Shown: positions 21,828-31,504, counted from the first letter of the stretch. The stretch is DNA of 64,000 nucleotides from Limnohabitans sp. DM1 (GCF_001269385.1 NZ_CXOO01000031.1:62001-126000), one strand, 5' to 3'. Numbers and translations are program-made. The notes: generated by a model from the letters alone, not told the origin.

Positions 21828-22136
21828 ATGCAAAGACGACATCACGCCATTCCCTTACAACAAGCCGTTCAGGAATCCCCCAACTTAGCTCTTCTGGTCA
21901 GCCGTTTGCGTGAATCCTCCGAACGTCTTCAAACCATTCGCAGCTTGTTGCCTGCACCGCTTAAAGCCTGTGTTCAGGCCGGCCCGATTGAGGATGGCGC
22001 ATGGTGTTTGTTGGTCAACTCGAATGCTGTAGCTGCCAAACTGCGTCAATTGGTGCCCGCTTTACAGGCGCACCTCAACACCAAAGGGATGCCAGTCAAC
22101 TCCATTCGCATCAAGGTCCAAAGCCGAGTCGTGTGA
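21828..22136 (+). CDS. DciA-like DUF721 protein
   Basis: A 102 aa protein with a short N-terminal helix and a KH-like DUF721 core (LVSRLRESSERLQTIRSLLP, WCLLVNSNAVAAKLRQL, IRIKVQ). DciA loads or assists the replicative helicase DnaB in bacteria lacking DnaC; a DUF721 gene divergent from secA is common in betaproteobacteria. ATG 21828 (MQRRHHAIPL) is preferred; TTG 21765 and ATG 21774 are in frame. Function is inferred from family only. Confidence 0.75.
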   Translation: MQRRHHAIPLQQAVQESPNLALLVSRLRESSERLQTIRSLLPAPLKACVQAGPIEDGAWCLLVNSNAVAAKLRQLVPALQAHLNTKGMPVNSIRIKVQSRVV

Positions 22137-22188
22137 TTGACTCAATCCACTGACTACTGCAGGTGTGCGCCTATGCTGTGCGCACAAG

Positions 22189-22222
22189 AAAAAAGGCCCT
22201 GATCTTTTAATCAGGGCCTTTT
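22189..22222. terminator. Bidirectional terminator between dciA-like gene and tRNA-Thr
   Basis: An 11-base-pair stem AAGGCCCTGAT/ATCAGGGCCTT (22193-22203 with 22210-22220) has an A-run on its left and TTTT on its right, so it can end transcripts from both sides. Confidence 0.9.
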
Positions 22223-22228
22223 GATGCA

Positions 22229-22304
22229 TGGTGCCGCTTGTCGGATTCGAACTGACGACCTACCGCTTACAAGGCGGGTGCTCTACCAACTGAGCTAAAG
22301 CGGC
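22229..22304 (-). tRNA. tRNA-Thr (anticodon TGT)
   Basis: A 76-base cloverleaf with encoded CCA. The acceptor stem GCCGCTT pairs with AAGCGGC. The anticodon loop is CTTGTAA, so the anticodon is TGT, reading ACA. The T-loop is TTCGAAT. The terminator at 22189-22222 follows. Confidence 0.97.
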
Positions 22305-22362
22305 ACGGGTCATATTTTAACGTGCCCCAAGGCCAATTTCAGAGCCCTCACTTGTTATTTTT

Positions 22363-22806
22363 TCACTTGATCCTCTTCAAGGCAGGTCTTACTGGCGCTG
22401 CTGGAGGGTTGGGATGGTCGCCATCACTGTCGACAGAAGATGGCGTCTTCACTTCGGACAAGCTCAATACATGTTTTGACTCATCGCTGACCGGAAACGC
22501 CATACCTTGCCCGTTTTCACGCGCATAGATGGCCATCACACGTTCAATGGGCACCATGATGTCTCGGGGCTTACCCCCAAAGCGGGCCTTGAATTCAATG
22601 AAGTCATTACCCAACTTGAGGGAGCTGGTGGCATCCATGCTGACGTTCAACACGATCTCGCCACCTTGCACATATTCACGCGGCACCTGCACCGAGTTGT
22701 CCACCTTGACGGCCACATAGGGTGTGAAGCCGTTTTCAGAGCACCACTCATACAACGCCCGGATCAAATACGGGCGAGTGGAAGGCAATTCGGTGTCACT
22801 GATCAT
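22363..22806 (-). CDS. sspB: ClpXP protease specificity-enhancing factor SspB
   Basis: SspB delivers ssrA-tagged proteins to ClpXP. The N-terminal ~110 residues form the conserved substrate-binding domain (RPYLIRALYEWCSENGFTPY, GKPRDIMVPIERVMAIYAREN). A flexible acidic/proline linker then leads to ALKRIK, which resembles the ClpX-binding tail (ALRVVK in E. coli). Start 22806 has a GGAG site seven bases upstream; 22818 is also in frame. It follows sspA as in most proteobacteria. Confidence 0.93.
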   Translation of the reverse strand: MISDTELPSTRPYLIRALYEWCSENGFTPYVAVKVDNSVQVPREYVQGGEIVLNVSMDATSSLKLGNDFIEFKARFGGKPRDIMVPIERVMAIYARENGQGMAFPVSDESKHVLSLSEVKTPSSVDSDGDHPNPPAAPVRPALKRIK

Positions 22807-22824
22807 TGTGAACTCCATGCGTAT

Positions 22825-23436
22825 TTATTTGCGCATGACCTTTTCAGATGGGGTCAATGCTTCAATGTAGGCCGGGCGCGAGAAGATGCGTTCAGCATAC
22901 TTTAGCAAAGGCGCAGCATTCTTACTCAGCTCAATGCCGTAGTAATCCAGGCGCCAGAGCAAAGGTGCAATCGCCACATCGAGCATCGAGAAGTTGTCGC
23001 CCAGCATGAACTTGTTTTTCAGGAACACCGGTGCCAATTGGGTCAGGCGATCACGGATGTGCGCTCGGGCTTTTTCCAGGGCTTTGTCATTGCCTTTGAG
23101 GGCACGGTTTTCCAGCGTCAGGACATGCGAGAAAAGCTCTTTCTCGAAATTGAGCAAGAACAAACGCACACGCGCGCGGTCCACCGGATCTCCGGGCATC
23201 AATTGGGGGTGCGGAAACCGCTCATCAATGTACTCATTGATGATGTTCGACTCGTACAGGATCAGGTCACGCTCAACCAGAATCGGCACCTGCCCGTAAG
23301 GGTTCATCACATTGATGTCTTCAGGCTTGTTGTAGAGGTCCACATCACGGATTTCGAAGTCCATGCCTTTTTCAAACAGTACAAAACGGCAACGATGGGA
23401 AAAAGGGCAAGTGGTTCCGGAATAAAGCACCATCAT
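22825..23436 (-). CDS. sspA: Stringent starvation protein A
   Basis: A GST-fold protein that associates with RNA polymerase in stress; 203 aa. The thioredoxin-like domain starts MMVLYSGTTCPFSHRCRFVLFEKGMDFE, and the helical domain contains MLDVAIAPLLWRLDYYGIEL. It lies downstream of petABC and is probably cotranscribed with sspB. Confidence 0.94.
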   Translation of the reverse strand: MMVLYSGTTCPFSHRCRFVLFEKGMDFEIRDVDLYNKPEDINVMNPYGQVPILVERDLILYESNIINEYIDERFPHPQLMPGDPVDRARVRLFLLNFEKELFSHVLTLENRALKGNDKALEKARAHIRDRLTQLAPVFLKNKFMLGDNFSMLDVAIAPLLWRLDYYGIELSKNAAPLLKYAERIFSRPAYIEALTPSEKVMRK

Positions 23437-23450
23437 GGCAAGAGGCTCCT

Positions 23451-23494
23451 CAAAAAATCAAAAAGAGTGGGAGGCCTTCTCAGCCCACCACTCT
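23451..23494 (-). terminator. Terminator of the petABC operon
   Basis: On the minus strand AGAGTGG and CCACTCT (23488-23494 with 23464-23470) close an interrupted hairpin and are followed by TTTTTGATTTTTT. It lies between petC and sspA, so sspAB probably has its own promoter. A second GC stem at about 23501-23518 precedes it. Confidence 0.85.
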
Positions 23495-23528
23495 GCAGAA
23501 CCCGGCAGCTTGCCGGGTGAAATATCAA

Positions 23529-24293
23529 TTACTTGATATCTTTCCAATACGCAGCATTCAGACGCCAAGCGATAAAGGAGAAGACTGACAAGAACAGCAA
23601 AACCCACACACCAATGCGCACACGGCTGTTTTGGGCGGGCTCAGCCATCCACTGCATGTAACCGACCAGATCACCGATGGCCTGGTCATATTGCAGCGGT
23701 GTCATCGTACCGGGTTTGGTCTGCTTCCAGCCTTTGAAAATCTGGACCTTGTGGCCGTGCTCTTCTTTTTCTTCAAAAATAGGTTCACGCTCGCCTTGCA
23801 ACTCCCACAGGGGGTTGGGCATGCCCACATTGGGATAAGCCAAGTTGTTCCAACCCGTGGGCTTGGTCTCGTCGCGGTAGTAGGTGCGCATGTAGGTGTA
23901 GAGGTAATCAGCACCAGTGCCACCATGGCCTGAACGCGAACGGGCCACCAGTGTCAAGTCGGGCGGGTTCTTACCGAACCACTCTTTGGCTTGCAACGGG
24001 TCGATGGCCGCCTTCATGGTGTCGCCAACCTTGATGGTGGTGAACAACAGGTTGTCCTTAATCTGTTGCTCGGTCAAGCCGATATCTTTCAGACGGTTGT
24101 AACGCATGAAAGCGGCAGAGTGGCAATTCAGACAGTAGTTGACGAACAATTTGGCGCCGTTTTGCAGGGCAGCCAGATCGTTGGTCTTTGCGGGCGCCTT
24201 GTCCCAAGAGATGCCGCCGCCAGCGGCTTGGGCACCTGTCACCAAACCAAGGGCCATCACAAAGCCCAAAGCGAGTTTCTTGATGTTTTTCAT
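23529..24293 (-). CDS. petC: Ubiquinol-cytochrome c reductase, cytochrome c1
   Basis: Heme c subunit of complex III, passing electrons from the Rieske protein to soluble cytochrome c. A signal peptide (MKNIKKLALGFVMALGLVTG, cut after AQA) is followed by the heme site CLNCH, and by a C-terminal membrane anchor (VRIGVWVLLFLSVFSFIAW). It is 254 aa long, last gene of the petABC operon, with the terminator at 23451-23494. Confidence 0.96.
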   Translation of the reverse strand: MKNIKKLALGFVMALGLVTGAQAAGGGISWDKAPAKTNDLAALQNGAKLFVNYCLNCHSAAFMRYNRLKDIGLTEQQIKDNLLFTTIKVGDTMKAAIDPLQAKEWFGKNPPDLTLVARSRSGHGGTGADYLYTYMRTYYRDETKPTGWNNLAYPNVGMPNPLWELQGEREPIFEEKEEHGHKVQIFKGWKQTKPGTMTPLQYDQAIGDLVGYMQWMAEPAQNSRVRIGVWVLLFLSVFSFIAWRLNAAYWKDIK

Positions 24294-24313
24294 TTTCTTG
24301 AATCTCCGTGATC

Positions 24314-25723
24314 TCAGTGAGGCGTGAAGGTCACGCGGTCAGGCACCTGCTTGGGCGTACCCAGCTTGCTCCACCAAGGCATCAACAAGAAGAAGCCGAA
24401 ATAAAACAGGGAACCGACTTGAGATACACGCTCACCAATCGGCGAGGGTGGCTGTACACCCAAATAGCCCAAGACCAAGAAATTGATCACGAACACCGCA
24501 TACATGTACTTGTGCCAGTCAGGACGGTAGCGGATGGACTTTACGGGGCTGTAATCCAGCCATGGCAAGAAGAACATGATGATCACAGCACCGCCCATGA
24601 CCACCACACCCCAGAACTTGGCATCAATGGCAAGCATCAGCGCAGAGATCACCACTGCAGCGCCAATGACGGCACCTTTGAGCAGTGTAGGCAGCTTGCC
24701 TTTGGCCACAGCCAACACAGCACCGACCACCACGCAAGCGATCAACACGTACATCATCTCACTGGTGATGGCACGCAGCATGGAGTAGTAAGGCGTGAAG
24801 TACCAAACAGGTGCAATGTGCAAAGGCGTGGTCAGCGGATCGGCCGGAATGAAGTTGTTGTATTCGAGGAAGTAACCACCGAATTCAGGCGCGAAGAACA
24901 CCACCGCAGTGAAAGCCATCAAGAAGATGCTGACCGAGAAGATGTCGTGCACGGTGTAGTAAGGGTGGAAAGGAATGCCATCCAATGGGTTACCACGAGC
25001 GTCTTTGGGCGCATCGGGTGCCTTGATCTCCACGCCGTCGGGGTTGTTGGAACCCACTTCGTGCAAAGCAATGATGTGGGCAACGACCAAGCCCAAGAGC
25101 ACCAACGGCACGGCAATGACGTGGAAGCTGAAGAAACGGTTCAAGGTGGCATCGCCCACCACGAAATCACCACGGATCAACAAAGCCAAGTCAGGCCCAA
25201 TAAATGGAATTGCTGAGAACAGGTTAACAATAACCTGAGCACCCCAGTAGGACATCTGGCCCCAAGGCAGCAGGTAACCCATGAAGGCTTCAGCCATCAG
25301 GCAAAGGAAGATGGCGCAGCCGAAAATCCAGACCAGCTCGCGTGGCTTGCGGTAACTGCCGTAGATCAGTCCACGGAACATGTGCAGATACACCACCACA
25401 AAGAATGCAGATGCGCCAGTGGAATGCATGTATCGAATCAGCCAGCCCCAAGGAACATCACGCATGATGTACTCCACCGAAGCGAAGGCCAAAGCAGCAT
25501 CTGGCTTGTAGTGCATGACCAGGAAAATACCGGTCACGATTTGGATCACGAGGACCAGGAGCGACAGAGCACCAAACACGTACCAAAAATTCAGATTTTT
25601 GGATGCGTAATACTCGGACAAATGGTCTTTATAGAGCTTGGACAACGGGAATCGGTTGTCCACCCAGTTGAGCAGTTTTTCGCCGGCAGGGGCGTTGGGG
25701 GAGATTTCTTTGAATTCAGCCAT
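24314..25723 (-). CDS. petB: Ubiquinol-cytochrome c reductase, cytochrome b
   Basis: Integral membrane di-heme b subunit of the bc1 complex holding the Qo and Qi quinone sites. Typical segments are RYMHSTGASAFFVVVYLHMF, MGYLLPWGQMSYWGAQVI, FFSFHVIAVPL and the Qo-site PEFGG-type loop (FFAPEFGGYFLEY); heme-ligand histidines fall in the paired helices. ATG 25723 has GGAG eight bases upstream; an in-frame ATG at 25735 overlapping the petA stop is the alternative. 469 aa. Confidence 0.96.
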   Translation of the reverse strand: MAEFKEISPNAPAGEKLLNWVDNRFPLSKLYKDHLSEYYASKNLNFWYVFGALSLLVLVIQIVTGIFLVMHYKPDAALAFASVEYIMRDVPWGWLIRYMHSTGASAFFVVVYLHMFRGLIYGSYRKPRELVWIFGCAIFLCLMAEAFMGYLLPWGQMSYWGAQVIVNLFSAIPFIGPDLALLIRGDFVVGDATLNRFFSFHVIAVPLVLLGLVVAHIIALHEVGSNNPDGVEIKAPDAPKDARGNPLDGIPFHPYYTVHDIFSVSIFLMAFTAVVFFAPEFGGYFLEYNNFIPADPLTTPLHIAPVWYFTPYYSMLRAITSEMMYVLIACVVVGAVLAVAKGKLPTLLKGAVIGAAVVISALMLAIDAKFWGVVVMGGAVIIMFFLPWLDYSPVKSIRYRPDWHKYMYAVFVINFLVLGYLGVQPPSPIGERVSQVGSLFYFGFFLLMPWWSKLGTPKQVPDRVTFTPH

Positions 25724-25734
25724 GTCAGTCTCCA

Positions 25735-26331
25735 TCAAGCCTTCTTGTCTTCACCGATGATCAGCTTGGTGTCCGACAGGTACATGTGTGGCGGCACTTC
25801 CAGGTTGTCTGGTGCGGGTTTGTTCTTGAAAACACGTCCAGCCAAGTCAAATGTCGATCCGTGGCATGCACACAGGAAACCACCTTGCCAATCATCAGGC
25901 AGGGAAGGCTGGGCGCCGGTGGCAAACTTGTCGCCAGGTGAGCAGCCCAGGTGGGTGCAAATGCCCACAGCGACCATCACCTCGGGCTTGATCGAGCGGT
26001 GGCCATTCTTGGCGTATTCGGGTGTGGGGTAAGCCGTGCGACTCGATGTCGGATCGGCCAATTGCCCATCCAATTTTTTCAGGGATTCGAGCTGTTCTGG
26101 TGAACGCTTCATGATCCAAACCGGCTTGCCACGCCACTCGACGGTGAGTTTTTCACCTGTCTTGAGCGCAGAAATATCCACTTCGACGGCGGCGCCAGCG
26201 GCTTTGGCTCGTTCGGATGGCTGGAAGCTACTGATGAAGGGGGTGGCCACAAAGCCAGCGCCTACGGCGCCCGCGCCAACGGTGGCTGCAAGCCAAGTCC
26301 GTTTGCTGCTGTCGACTGGGGTGTCACTCAT
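25735..26331 (-). CDS. petA: Ubiquinol-cytochrome c reductase, Rieske iron-sulfur subunit
   Basis: The 198 aa protein has the two [2Fe-2S] ligand boxes CTHLGCSPG and [12 protein letters not shown]. The N-terminal [18 protein letters not shown] segment is a Tat-type anchor with KR instead of RR, a variant seen in betaproteobacterial Rieske proteins; tatABC is encoded 4.6 kb away. A GAGGAAT site precedes ATG 26331. First gene of petABC. Confidence 0.96.
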   Translation of the reverse strand: MSDTPVDSSKRTWLAATVGAGAVGAGFVATPFISSFQPSERAKAAGAAVEVDISALKTGEKLTVEWRGKPVWIMKRSPEQLESLKKLDGQLADPTSSRTAYPTPEYAKNGHRSIKPEVMVAVGICTHLGCSPGDKFATGAQPSLPDDWQGGFLCACHGSTFDLAGRVFKNKPAPDNLEVPPHMYLSDTKLIIGEDKKA

Positions 26332-26471
26332 GGGATTCCTCTAGCGAGTCGTTATCAGGGTCAACCCGGGATTGTAGCGGAGTGAAACAGACAAGCGACT
26401 TACAAGTCGATGCCAGTCCAGCTGCATGGTTCACAATAAGCAGTCTTAGTTTTTTTTATGGAGCATTTTCA

Positions 26472-26897
26472 ATGTCCTTTGTTCAGGAATTCAAAGCTTT
26501 TGCCCTCAAAGGCAACGTCATGGACCTGGCAGTTGGTGTGATCATCGGCGGCGCTTTTGGCAAAATAGTTGATTCGGTGGTCGGCGATCTGATCATGCCG
26601 CTCATCAGCAAGGCCTTTGGCGGACTTGATTTTTCCAACTACTACCTGGCCCTGGCAGGTCAAGCCGCAGGGCTGCCCTTGGTGGAGGCCAAAAAGTTGG
26701 GGGCCGTCTTTGCCTATGGCAGCTTTATCACGGTGGCATTGAATTTCATCATTTTGGCGTTCATCATTTTCATCATGGTGCGTCAGATGAACAAACTCAT
26801 GGCCGCAGCCCCCGCAGCGCCAGCAGAAACTGCCGTCACACCAGAAGAAGTGGTGTTGCTGCGTGAAATTCGTGACAGCCTGAAAAACAAAGCCTGA
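26472..26897 (+). CDS. mscL: Large-conductance mechanosensitive channel
   Basis: Homopentameric osmotic safety valve in the inner membrane. The 141 aa product starts [23 protein letters not shown] and contains both membrane helices ([19 protein letters not shown] and [19 protein letters not shown]) plus a C-terminal helical bundle. ATG 26472 is preferred to an upstream in-frame start at 26382 because it matches the family N-terminus. Confidence 0.96.
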   Translation: MSFVQEFKAFALKGNVMDLAVGVIIGGAFGKIVDSVVGDLIMPLISKAFGGLDFSNYYLALAGQAAGLPLVEAKKLGAVFAYGSFITVALNFIILAFIIFIMVRQMNKLMAAAPAAPAETAVTPEEVVLLREIRDSLKNKA

Positions 26898-26916
26898 TCA
26901 ATTTACTGCGCGCAGG

Positions 26917-27984
26917 TCAGATCAATTGTCTGGCCATTTGGATGGCCTGGATCATGCTGCGGGGGTCGGCCACCCCCTGGCCGGCCACATCCATGGCTGT
27001 GCCGTGGTCTGGGCTGGTCCTGACCAAAGGCAAGCCTAAAGTCACATTCACCCCCTGCTCCACCCCCAAATATTTGACGGGAATCAAGCCCTGGTCGTGA
27101 TACATGGCAATCACCACATCAAACTCGCGACGACCATCTGATTGTTGTCGGGCTCGCATGAATACGGTGTCTGGCGCAAACGGCCCATGCACATCCAGGC
27201 CGTCTTGCCGCGCCGAAGCCAAACAAGGCTGCAAGACCTCGATTTCTTCACGGCCAAACAAGCCTCCCTCGCCTGCGTGCGGATTCACCCCTGCAACAGC
27301 GATGCGGGGTCGACGCCCCAAAATCCGGCTCAGCGATGCGTCCGTGATGCGCAAGGTTTGTAGCACACGTTCCTGCGTGATGGCATTGAGCGCATCGCGC
27401 AAAGACAGGTGGATGCTGACCAGGACTGTGCGTAACTCATCATTGGCCAGCATCATGCGCACCGGCATCTGCGCCAGCGGCAAGCCTGCATGACGTGCTG
27501 CCTCGGCTTGCAGCAATTCAGTGTGACCCGGGTATTGGTCATAGGGCGCACCGGCCGCGTGCAAGGCCTCCTTGTGCAAGGGCGCTGTCACCAAGGCCGC
27601 GACCTCGCCGCGCAAGGCGGCACGCGTAGCCCACAACACCGCCTCCCCGGCCAATTGCCCAGCCCGTGCATCGACAATTCCCCATGGCAGCACAGGCGCA
27701 GTAGGCACAACCTGCAACACCGGCAAACAACGTGGGGGCACACTCAGCGCTTGTGAAGGCTCAGTGATTTCAAACACCGGAAACGCTGGCCCCGAATGCA
27801 CCAAATCCAAGGCGCGTCGCATCAGCTGCACATCCCCGGCAACGAAACAGCCCTGCGTGACAGCCGGCGCATGACACCAGGCACGCGCAATGATTTCCGG
27901 GCCAATGCCGCAAGGGTCGCCGGGTGTGATGGCAATGGGACGGGTGATGCAAGGCGTATCCGAGGACATGGCGTATCTATTCAT
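26917..27984 (-). CDS. pdxA: 4-hydroxythreonine-4-phosphate dehydrogenase
   Basis: NAD-dependent enzyme of the DXP-dependent pyridoxal 5'-phosphate pathway. The 355 aa product starts the conserved region at PIAITPGDPCGIGPEI and has metal-ligand histidines in PGHTELLQ and MYHDQGLIPVKYLG, and ends TSPDHGTAMDVAGQG. Start 27984 overlaps the Nif3 gene stop by ATGA; an ATG five codons later is also possible. Confidence 0.95.
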   Translation of the reverse strand: MNRYAMSSDTPCITRPIAITPGDPCGIGPEIIARAWCHAPAVTQGCFVAGDVQLMRRALDLVHSGPAFPVFEITEPSQALSVPPRCLPVLQVVPTAPVLPWGIVDARAGQLAGEAVLWATRAALRGEVAALVTAPLHKEALHAAGAPYDQYPGHTELLQAEAARHAGLPLAQMPVRMMLANDELRTVLVSIHLSLRDALNAITQERVLQTLRITDASLSRILGRRPRIAVAGVNPHAGEGGLFGREEIEVLQPCLASARQDGLDVHGPFAPDTVFMRARQQSDGRREFDVVIAMYHDQGLIPVKYLGVEQGVNVTLGLPLVRTSPDHGTAMDVAGQGVADPRSMIQAIQMARQLI

Positions 27985-28733
27985 GCGGGGTTGTCAATTT
28001 CAATGAAGCGATGGGTCAAGCCCAGGTCGTTTGCCACGCGCTCGCCTACAGCAGGTGCGCCATAGCGCTCACTGGCATGGTGTCCACACGCCAAAAATGC
28101 CACGCCGGTTTCACGGGCCAAATGGGCTTGCGGCTCCGAAATTTCGCCGGTAATGAAGGCATCTGCACCCGCTGCAATGGCCGACTCGAAATACCCTTGC
28201 GCCCCGCCTGTGCACCAGGCCACTCGCCGAACCGGTCTTGCGGCATCACCCACGCAAGTCACATGACGACCCAATTGCTTGGCCACATGATCAGCCAATG
28301 CTTGAGGTTTTGACCACGTCTGTGCGCCAGCACCCACAAAACCCAAGTCCTGCTCACCAAAACGAGCATCGGCGCGCAAATCCAGCACACGGCCCAATTG
28401 CGCGTTGTTACCCAATTCAGGGTGCGCATCCAGTGGAAGATGGTAGGCAAACAAATGAATCCCATGGGTCAGCAACAAACGCAATCGCTCACGCATCCAG
28501 CCTGTGACGCGCCCATCTTGCCCCCGCCAAAACAAGCCATGGTGCACCAAAATGGCATCGGCATGAGCCTCAATGGCCGCTTCAATCAGTGCTCTGCTGG
28601 CCGTGACGCCACTGACAAGCAAGCGAATGTCCCGGTCGCCTTCTACCTGCAGGCCATTGGGTCCGTAGTCACGAAATTTTTCAGGTTGCAGCAAGGCATC
28701 AAATGCCTGGCCCAGGGTTTTGGCATCAGTCAT
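27981..28733 (-). CDS. Nif3-like dinuclear metal center protein
   Basis: YbgI/Nif3 family; 250 aa. Metal-ligand motifs are visible: LVHHGLFW, HLPLDAHPELGNN, and a C-terminal ACGHHASERYG. Some members act as GTP cyclohydrolase-I type 2-like enzymes, but the cellular role of this one is not known. Translationally coupled to pdxA and divergent from the HtrA gene. Confidence 0.88.
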   Translation of the reverse strand: MTDAKTLGQAFDALLQPEKFRDYGPNGLQVEGDRDIRLLVSGVTASRALIEAAIEAHADAILVHHGLFWRGQDGRVTGWMRERLRLLLTHGIHLFAYHLPLDAHPELGNNAQLGRVLDLRADARFGEQDLGFVGAGAQTWSKPQALADHVAKQLGRHVTCVGDAARPVRRVAWCTGGAQGYFESAIAAGADAFITGEISEPQAHLARETGVAFLACGHHASERYGAPAVGERVANDLGLTHRFIEIDNPA

Positions 28734-28825
28734 GGGGGTGAGTGTTTGTCATGAACATCTCATTGTGTCTGAAGCACGCCAGCAAAACGCCACATCAACC
28801 GCACAGATCAAGGACAATCCCCCAC

Positions 28826-29977
28826 ATGAAACGCTATTGGCTCCTCTTTTCTCAATGGGTGACAGTTTTTCTGGCCATCTGGTTTGTCGTCGCCACCTTG
28901 CAGCCCGATTGGTTGCGCAGAGCGCATGACTCGGCCAACGGCATGACGCTATTGCAAAGTCCGCCCAACGCCACTAACCATCGCCCCATGGGCAGTTTGA
29001 GCGGGCCTGCCCAAAAAGCCTCACCAGCGGTCGTCAGCATCAACACCAGCAAAGCCAACAGCCAGACGCCGCAAGACCCTTGGTTTAAATTTTTCTACGG
29101 CGAACAAGATGAGCCCAACACTGCGGGCTTGGGCAGCGGGGTCATCGTCAGCCCCGAGGGCCACATCCTGACCAACAACCACGTCATCGAAGATGCAGAT
29201 GACATCGAAGTTGTTTTGACTGACGGGCGCCGTGCTGCGGCCAAAGTCATCGGCACCGACCCCGACACCGATCTGGCCTTGCTCAAGATCAAGCTCGATA
29301 AATTGCCCGTGATCGTGCTGGGTCAAACCCAAAACCTGCAAGTAGGCGACGTTGTGCTGGCCATCGGCAATCCTTTTGGCGTCGGTCAAACCGTCACCTC
29401 CGGCATCGTGAGCGCGCTGGGCCGCAACCAACTGGGCATCAACACCTTTGAGAACTTCATTCAGACCGATGCCGCCATCAACCCTGGCAACTCGGGCGGA
29501 GCTCTTGTCGATGTCAACGGTCACCTGATGGGTGTCAACACAGCCATTTACTCGCGCTCCGGGGGCAATATGGGCATAGGTTTTGCCATCCCTGTATCCA
29601 CCGCCCAACAGGTCATGCAAGATCTGCTCAAAGACGGCAAAGTCACGCGAGGCTGGATCGGCGTAGAGCCGCAAGACATGTCACCCGAATTGGCCGAGAG
29701 TTTTCAGCTGCCCAAATCCGGTCAAAACACCCTGCCCAAGGGCGTTGTGATCACCGGGGTTTTACAAAATGGCCCCGCCGCCAAAGCCGGCATTCGTCCG
29801 GGCGATGTGATCGTGAAAGTGGGCGGCAGCCCCGTCAGCAACGTGTCTGAGTTGCTCACGCAAGTGGCAGCGCTCAAACCTGGCACGCCGACAGATGTCC
29901 AAATCTGGCGGCGACAGGGTGAAACCAACTTGCGCATCACCCCGGCCGAACGCCCTTCCATCAAGAAGGCTCGCTGA
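28826..29977 (+). CDS. Trypsin-like serine protease, HtrA/DegS type
   Basis: Envelope quality-control protease of family S1C. An N-terminal membrane anchor (LLFSQWVTVFLAIWFVVATL) is followed by a protease domain with the triad His in ILTNNHVIEDAD, Asp in DPDTDLALLKI and Ser in NPGNSGGAL. There is one PDZ domain (GVVITGVLQNGPAAKAGIRP). One PDZ and an anchor resemble DegS/AlgW more than DegP, suggesting a role in the sigma-E response; this is inference. ATG 28826 gives 383 aa. Confidence 0.9.
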   Translation: MKRYWLLFSQWVTVFLAIWFVVATLQPDWLRRAHDSANGMTLLQSPPNATNHRPMGSLSGPAQKASPAVVSINTSKANSQTPQDPWFKFFYGEQDEPNTAGLGSGVIVSPEGHILTNNHVIEDADDIEVVLTDGRRAAAKVIGTDPDTDLALLKIKLDKLPVIVLGQTQNLQVGDVVLAIGNPFGVGQTVTSGIVSALGRNQLGINTFENFIQTDAAINPGNSGGALVDVNGHLMGVNTAIYSRSGGNMGIGFAIPVSTAQQVMQDLLKDGKVTRGWIGVEPQDMSPELAESFQLPKSGQNTLPKGVVITGVLQNGPAAKAGIRPGDVIVKVGGSPVSNVSELLTQVAALKPGTPTDVQIWRRQGETNLRITPAERPSIKKAR

Positions 29978-30012
29978 CATCGCGTTTTCATTGCATTGAC
30001 CAGGGATAAATC

Positions 30013-30041
30013 CGCAAAAAAGGGGCCAACAGGCCCCTTTG
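30013..30041. terminator. Terminator after the HtrA gene
   Basis: AAAGGGGCC/GGCCCCTTT with a four-base loop has an A-run on the left and a short T-run on the right. It can end the HtrA transcript and possibly leftward tatC transcripts as well. Confidence 0.85.
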
Positions 30042-30171
30042 TATATCAAGGCCATCGAAGCCCTCAATGGCCGGTTGATGTGATTGCAATTGGTGGCACC
30101 ATCCACCGGCGATCGATTGGCAGCCTGTACAGGCTGATGCCCAAAACCGATCGAATAGCCCGGTGATTACA

Positions 30172-30960
30172 TCAAGAAGCGCTGGAAGCTTCGTCTGGCG
30201 CTTGCGTGTGTTTGATGAACACTTGCGCTGCCCAAATGCCCAACTCGTAGAGCAGGCACATGGGAATGGCCAGCGCCAGCTGAGACACCACATCAGGGGG
30301 CGTGACCACGGCGGCGATCACAAAGGCCAGCACCACGAAGTAACCCCGAAAATCCTTGAGCTTTTGAATGCTGACCACGCCCATACGGGCCAGCACAACC
30401 ACAGCCACGGGCACTTCAAACGCCAGACCAAAGGCCAGGAACATGGACAACACAAAGCTCAGGTAAGCCTCGATGTCAGGCGCAGCAGTGATGCTTTTGG
30501 GGGCAAAACTCTGGATAAAACTGAACACCTGGCCAAACACGAAGAAGTAACAAAACGCCACCCCGATGAAAAACAGCACCGTGCTGGACACCACCAAAGG
30601 CATGACCAGCTTTTTTTCGTGGCTGTACAAACCGGGGGCCACAAAGGCCCAGACCTGGTAAAGCACCACCGGCAGAGCGATCAAAAAGGCGCTCATCAAC
30701 AAAATCTTGAGCGGCACCATGAAAGGCGAAATAACCGAGGTGGCGATCAATGTGGCCCCCTTGGGCAGATGCACCACCAGGGGGGCAGCCAAGATGTCGT
30801 ACAAATTGCCAGGGCCGGGGTAAATGGCCAAGGCAGCCGCAGCGACAGCCACAGCGGCCACCGCCCAGATCAGGCGGTCGCGCAACTCGATCAGGTGCGC
30901 CACAAAAGGTTGTTCGGAACCTTTGAGTTCGTCGTCGGGCTGGGAGGGGGTATCGGACAT
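30172..30960 (-). CDS. tatC: Sec-independent translocase protein TatC
   Basis: Receptor of the Tat pathway that reads twin-arginine signals. The 262 aa product begins with a cytosolic segment and conserved FVAHLIELRDRLIWA, followed by six membrane helices and the periplasmic loop with SPFMVPLKI and the segment AFVAPGLYSHEKK. ATG 30960 (MSDTPSQPDD) matches the family; the frame is open to 30999. Last gene of tatABC. Confidence 0.96.
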   Translation of the reverse strand: MSDTPSQPDDELKGSEQPFVAHLIELRDRLIWAVAAVAVAAAALAIYPGPGNLYDILAAPLVVHLPKGATLIATSVISPFMVPLKILLMSAFLIALPVVLYQVWAFVAPGLYSHEKKLVMPLVVSSTVLFFIGVAFCYFFVFGQVFSFIQSFAPKSITAAPDIEAYLSFVLSMFLAFGLAFEVPVAVVVLARMGVVSIQKLKDFRGYFVVLAFVIAAVVTPPDVVSQLALAIPMCLLYELGIWAAQVFIKHTQAPDEASSAS

Positions 30961-31002
30961 AGCGGGATCGGTTGGACGGGGCGCACCGCAGGTGCGCAAC
31001 CG

Positions 31003-31470
31003 TCACACAGAATTGAGGGGCTTGGGCCGATAACGGGCCACCCGTGCGGCACCCGATAACGCCTTGGTGCGCACGCCAGAGCGTGCTTTGTACCACTGGG
31101 GCACAGCACCACGCTTGAGACGCCAGTTTTTGTCTGGGCGAACGTAATAAGGCGGTGGCGGCTCGATGGTGGGCAGGTCGCTGTTGAGCCCGGCTGTTGT
31201 CTCAGCCCAGTCTTTTTCAAAATCAGAAGCCGTGGTTTGGACCGTTTGCTCGACATCGCGAGCCGCCGTCTCCATGGTTTCTTTCATCTTTTTGAGCTCT
31301 TCGAGGTCCATGGACCGATTGACCTCGGCCTTGACATCTGAAACATAACGCTGCGCCTTGCCCAAAAGGGTGCCCAGCGTGCGGGCCACCTTGGGCAGTT
31401 TTTCAGGACCGATAACGATCAACGCCACCACCCCGATGAGCGCCATTTTCGAAAAGCTTAAATCCAGCAC
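31003..31470 (-). CDS. tatB: Sec-independent translocase protein TatB
   Basis: The 155 aa protein starts [28 protein letters not shown] split as hydrophobic helix then the GPEKLP hinge. An amphipathic helix ([19 protein letters not shown]) and a long charged tail follow, longer than in TatA, as expected of TatB. Confidence 0.95.
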   Translation of the reverse strand: MLDLSFSKMALIGVVALIVIGPEKLPKVARTLGTLLGKAQRYVSDVKAEVNRSMDLEELKKMKETMETAARDVEQTVQTTASDFEKDWAETTAGLNSDLPTIEPPPPYYVRPDKNWRLKRGAVPQWYKARSGVRTKALSGAARVARYRPKPLNSV

Positions 31471-31504
31471 AGTGCGGCGTTCAGTCGTTCAAAAGTGCAA
31501 GCGT

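Noticed and set aside
25735-26331. Rieske protein defective because its Tat motif is KR not RR
   Set aside because: KR-type signals are found in functional betaproteobacterial Rieske proteins; both cluster-binding motifs are intact.
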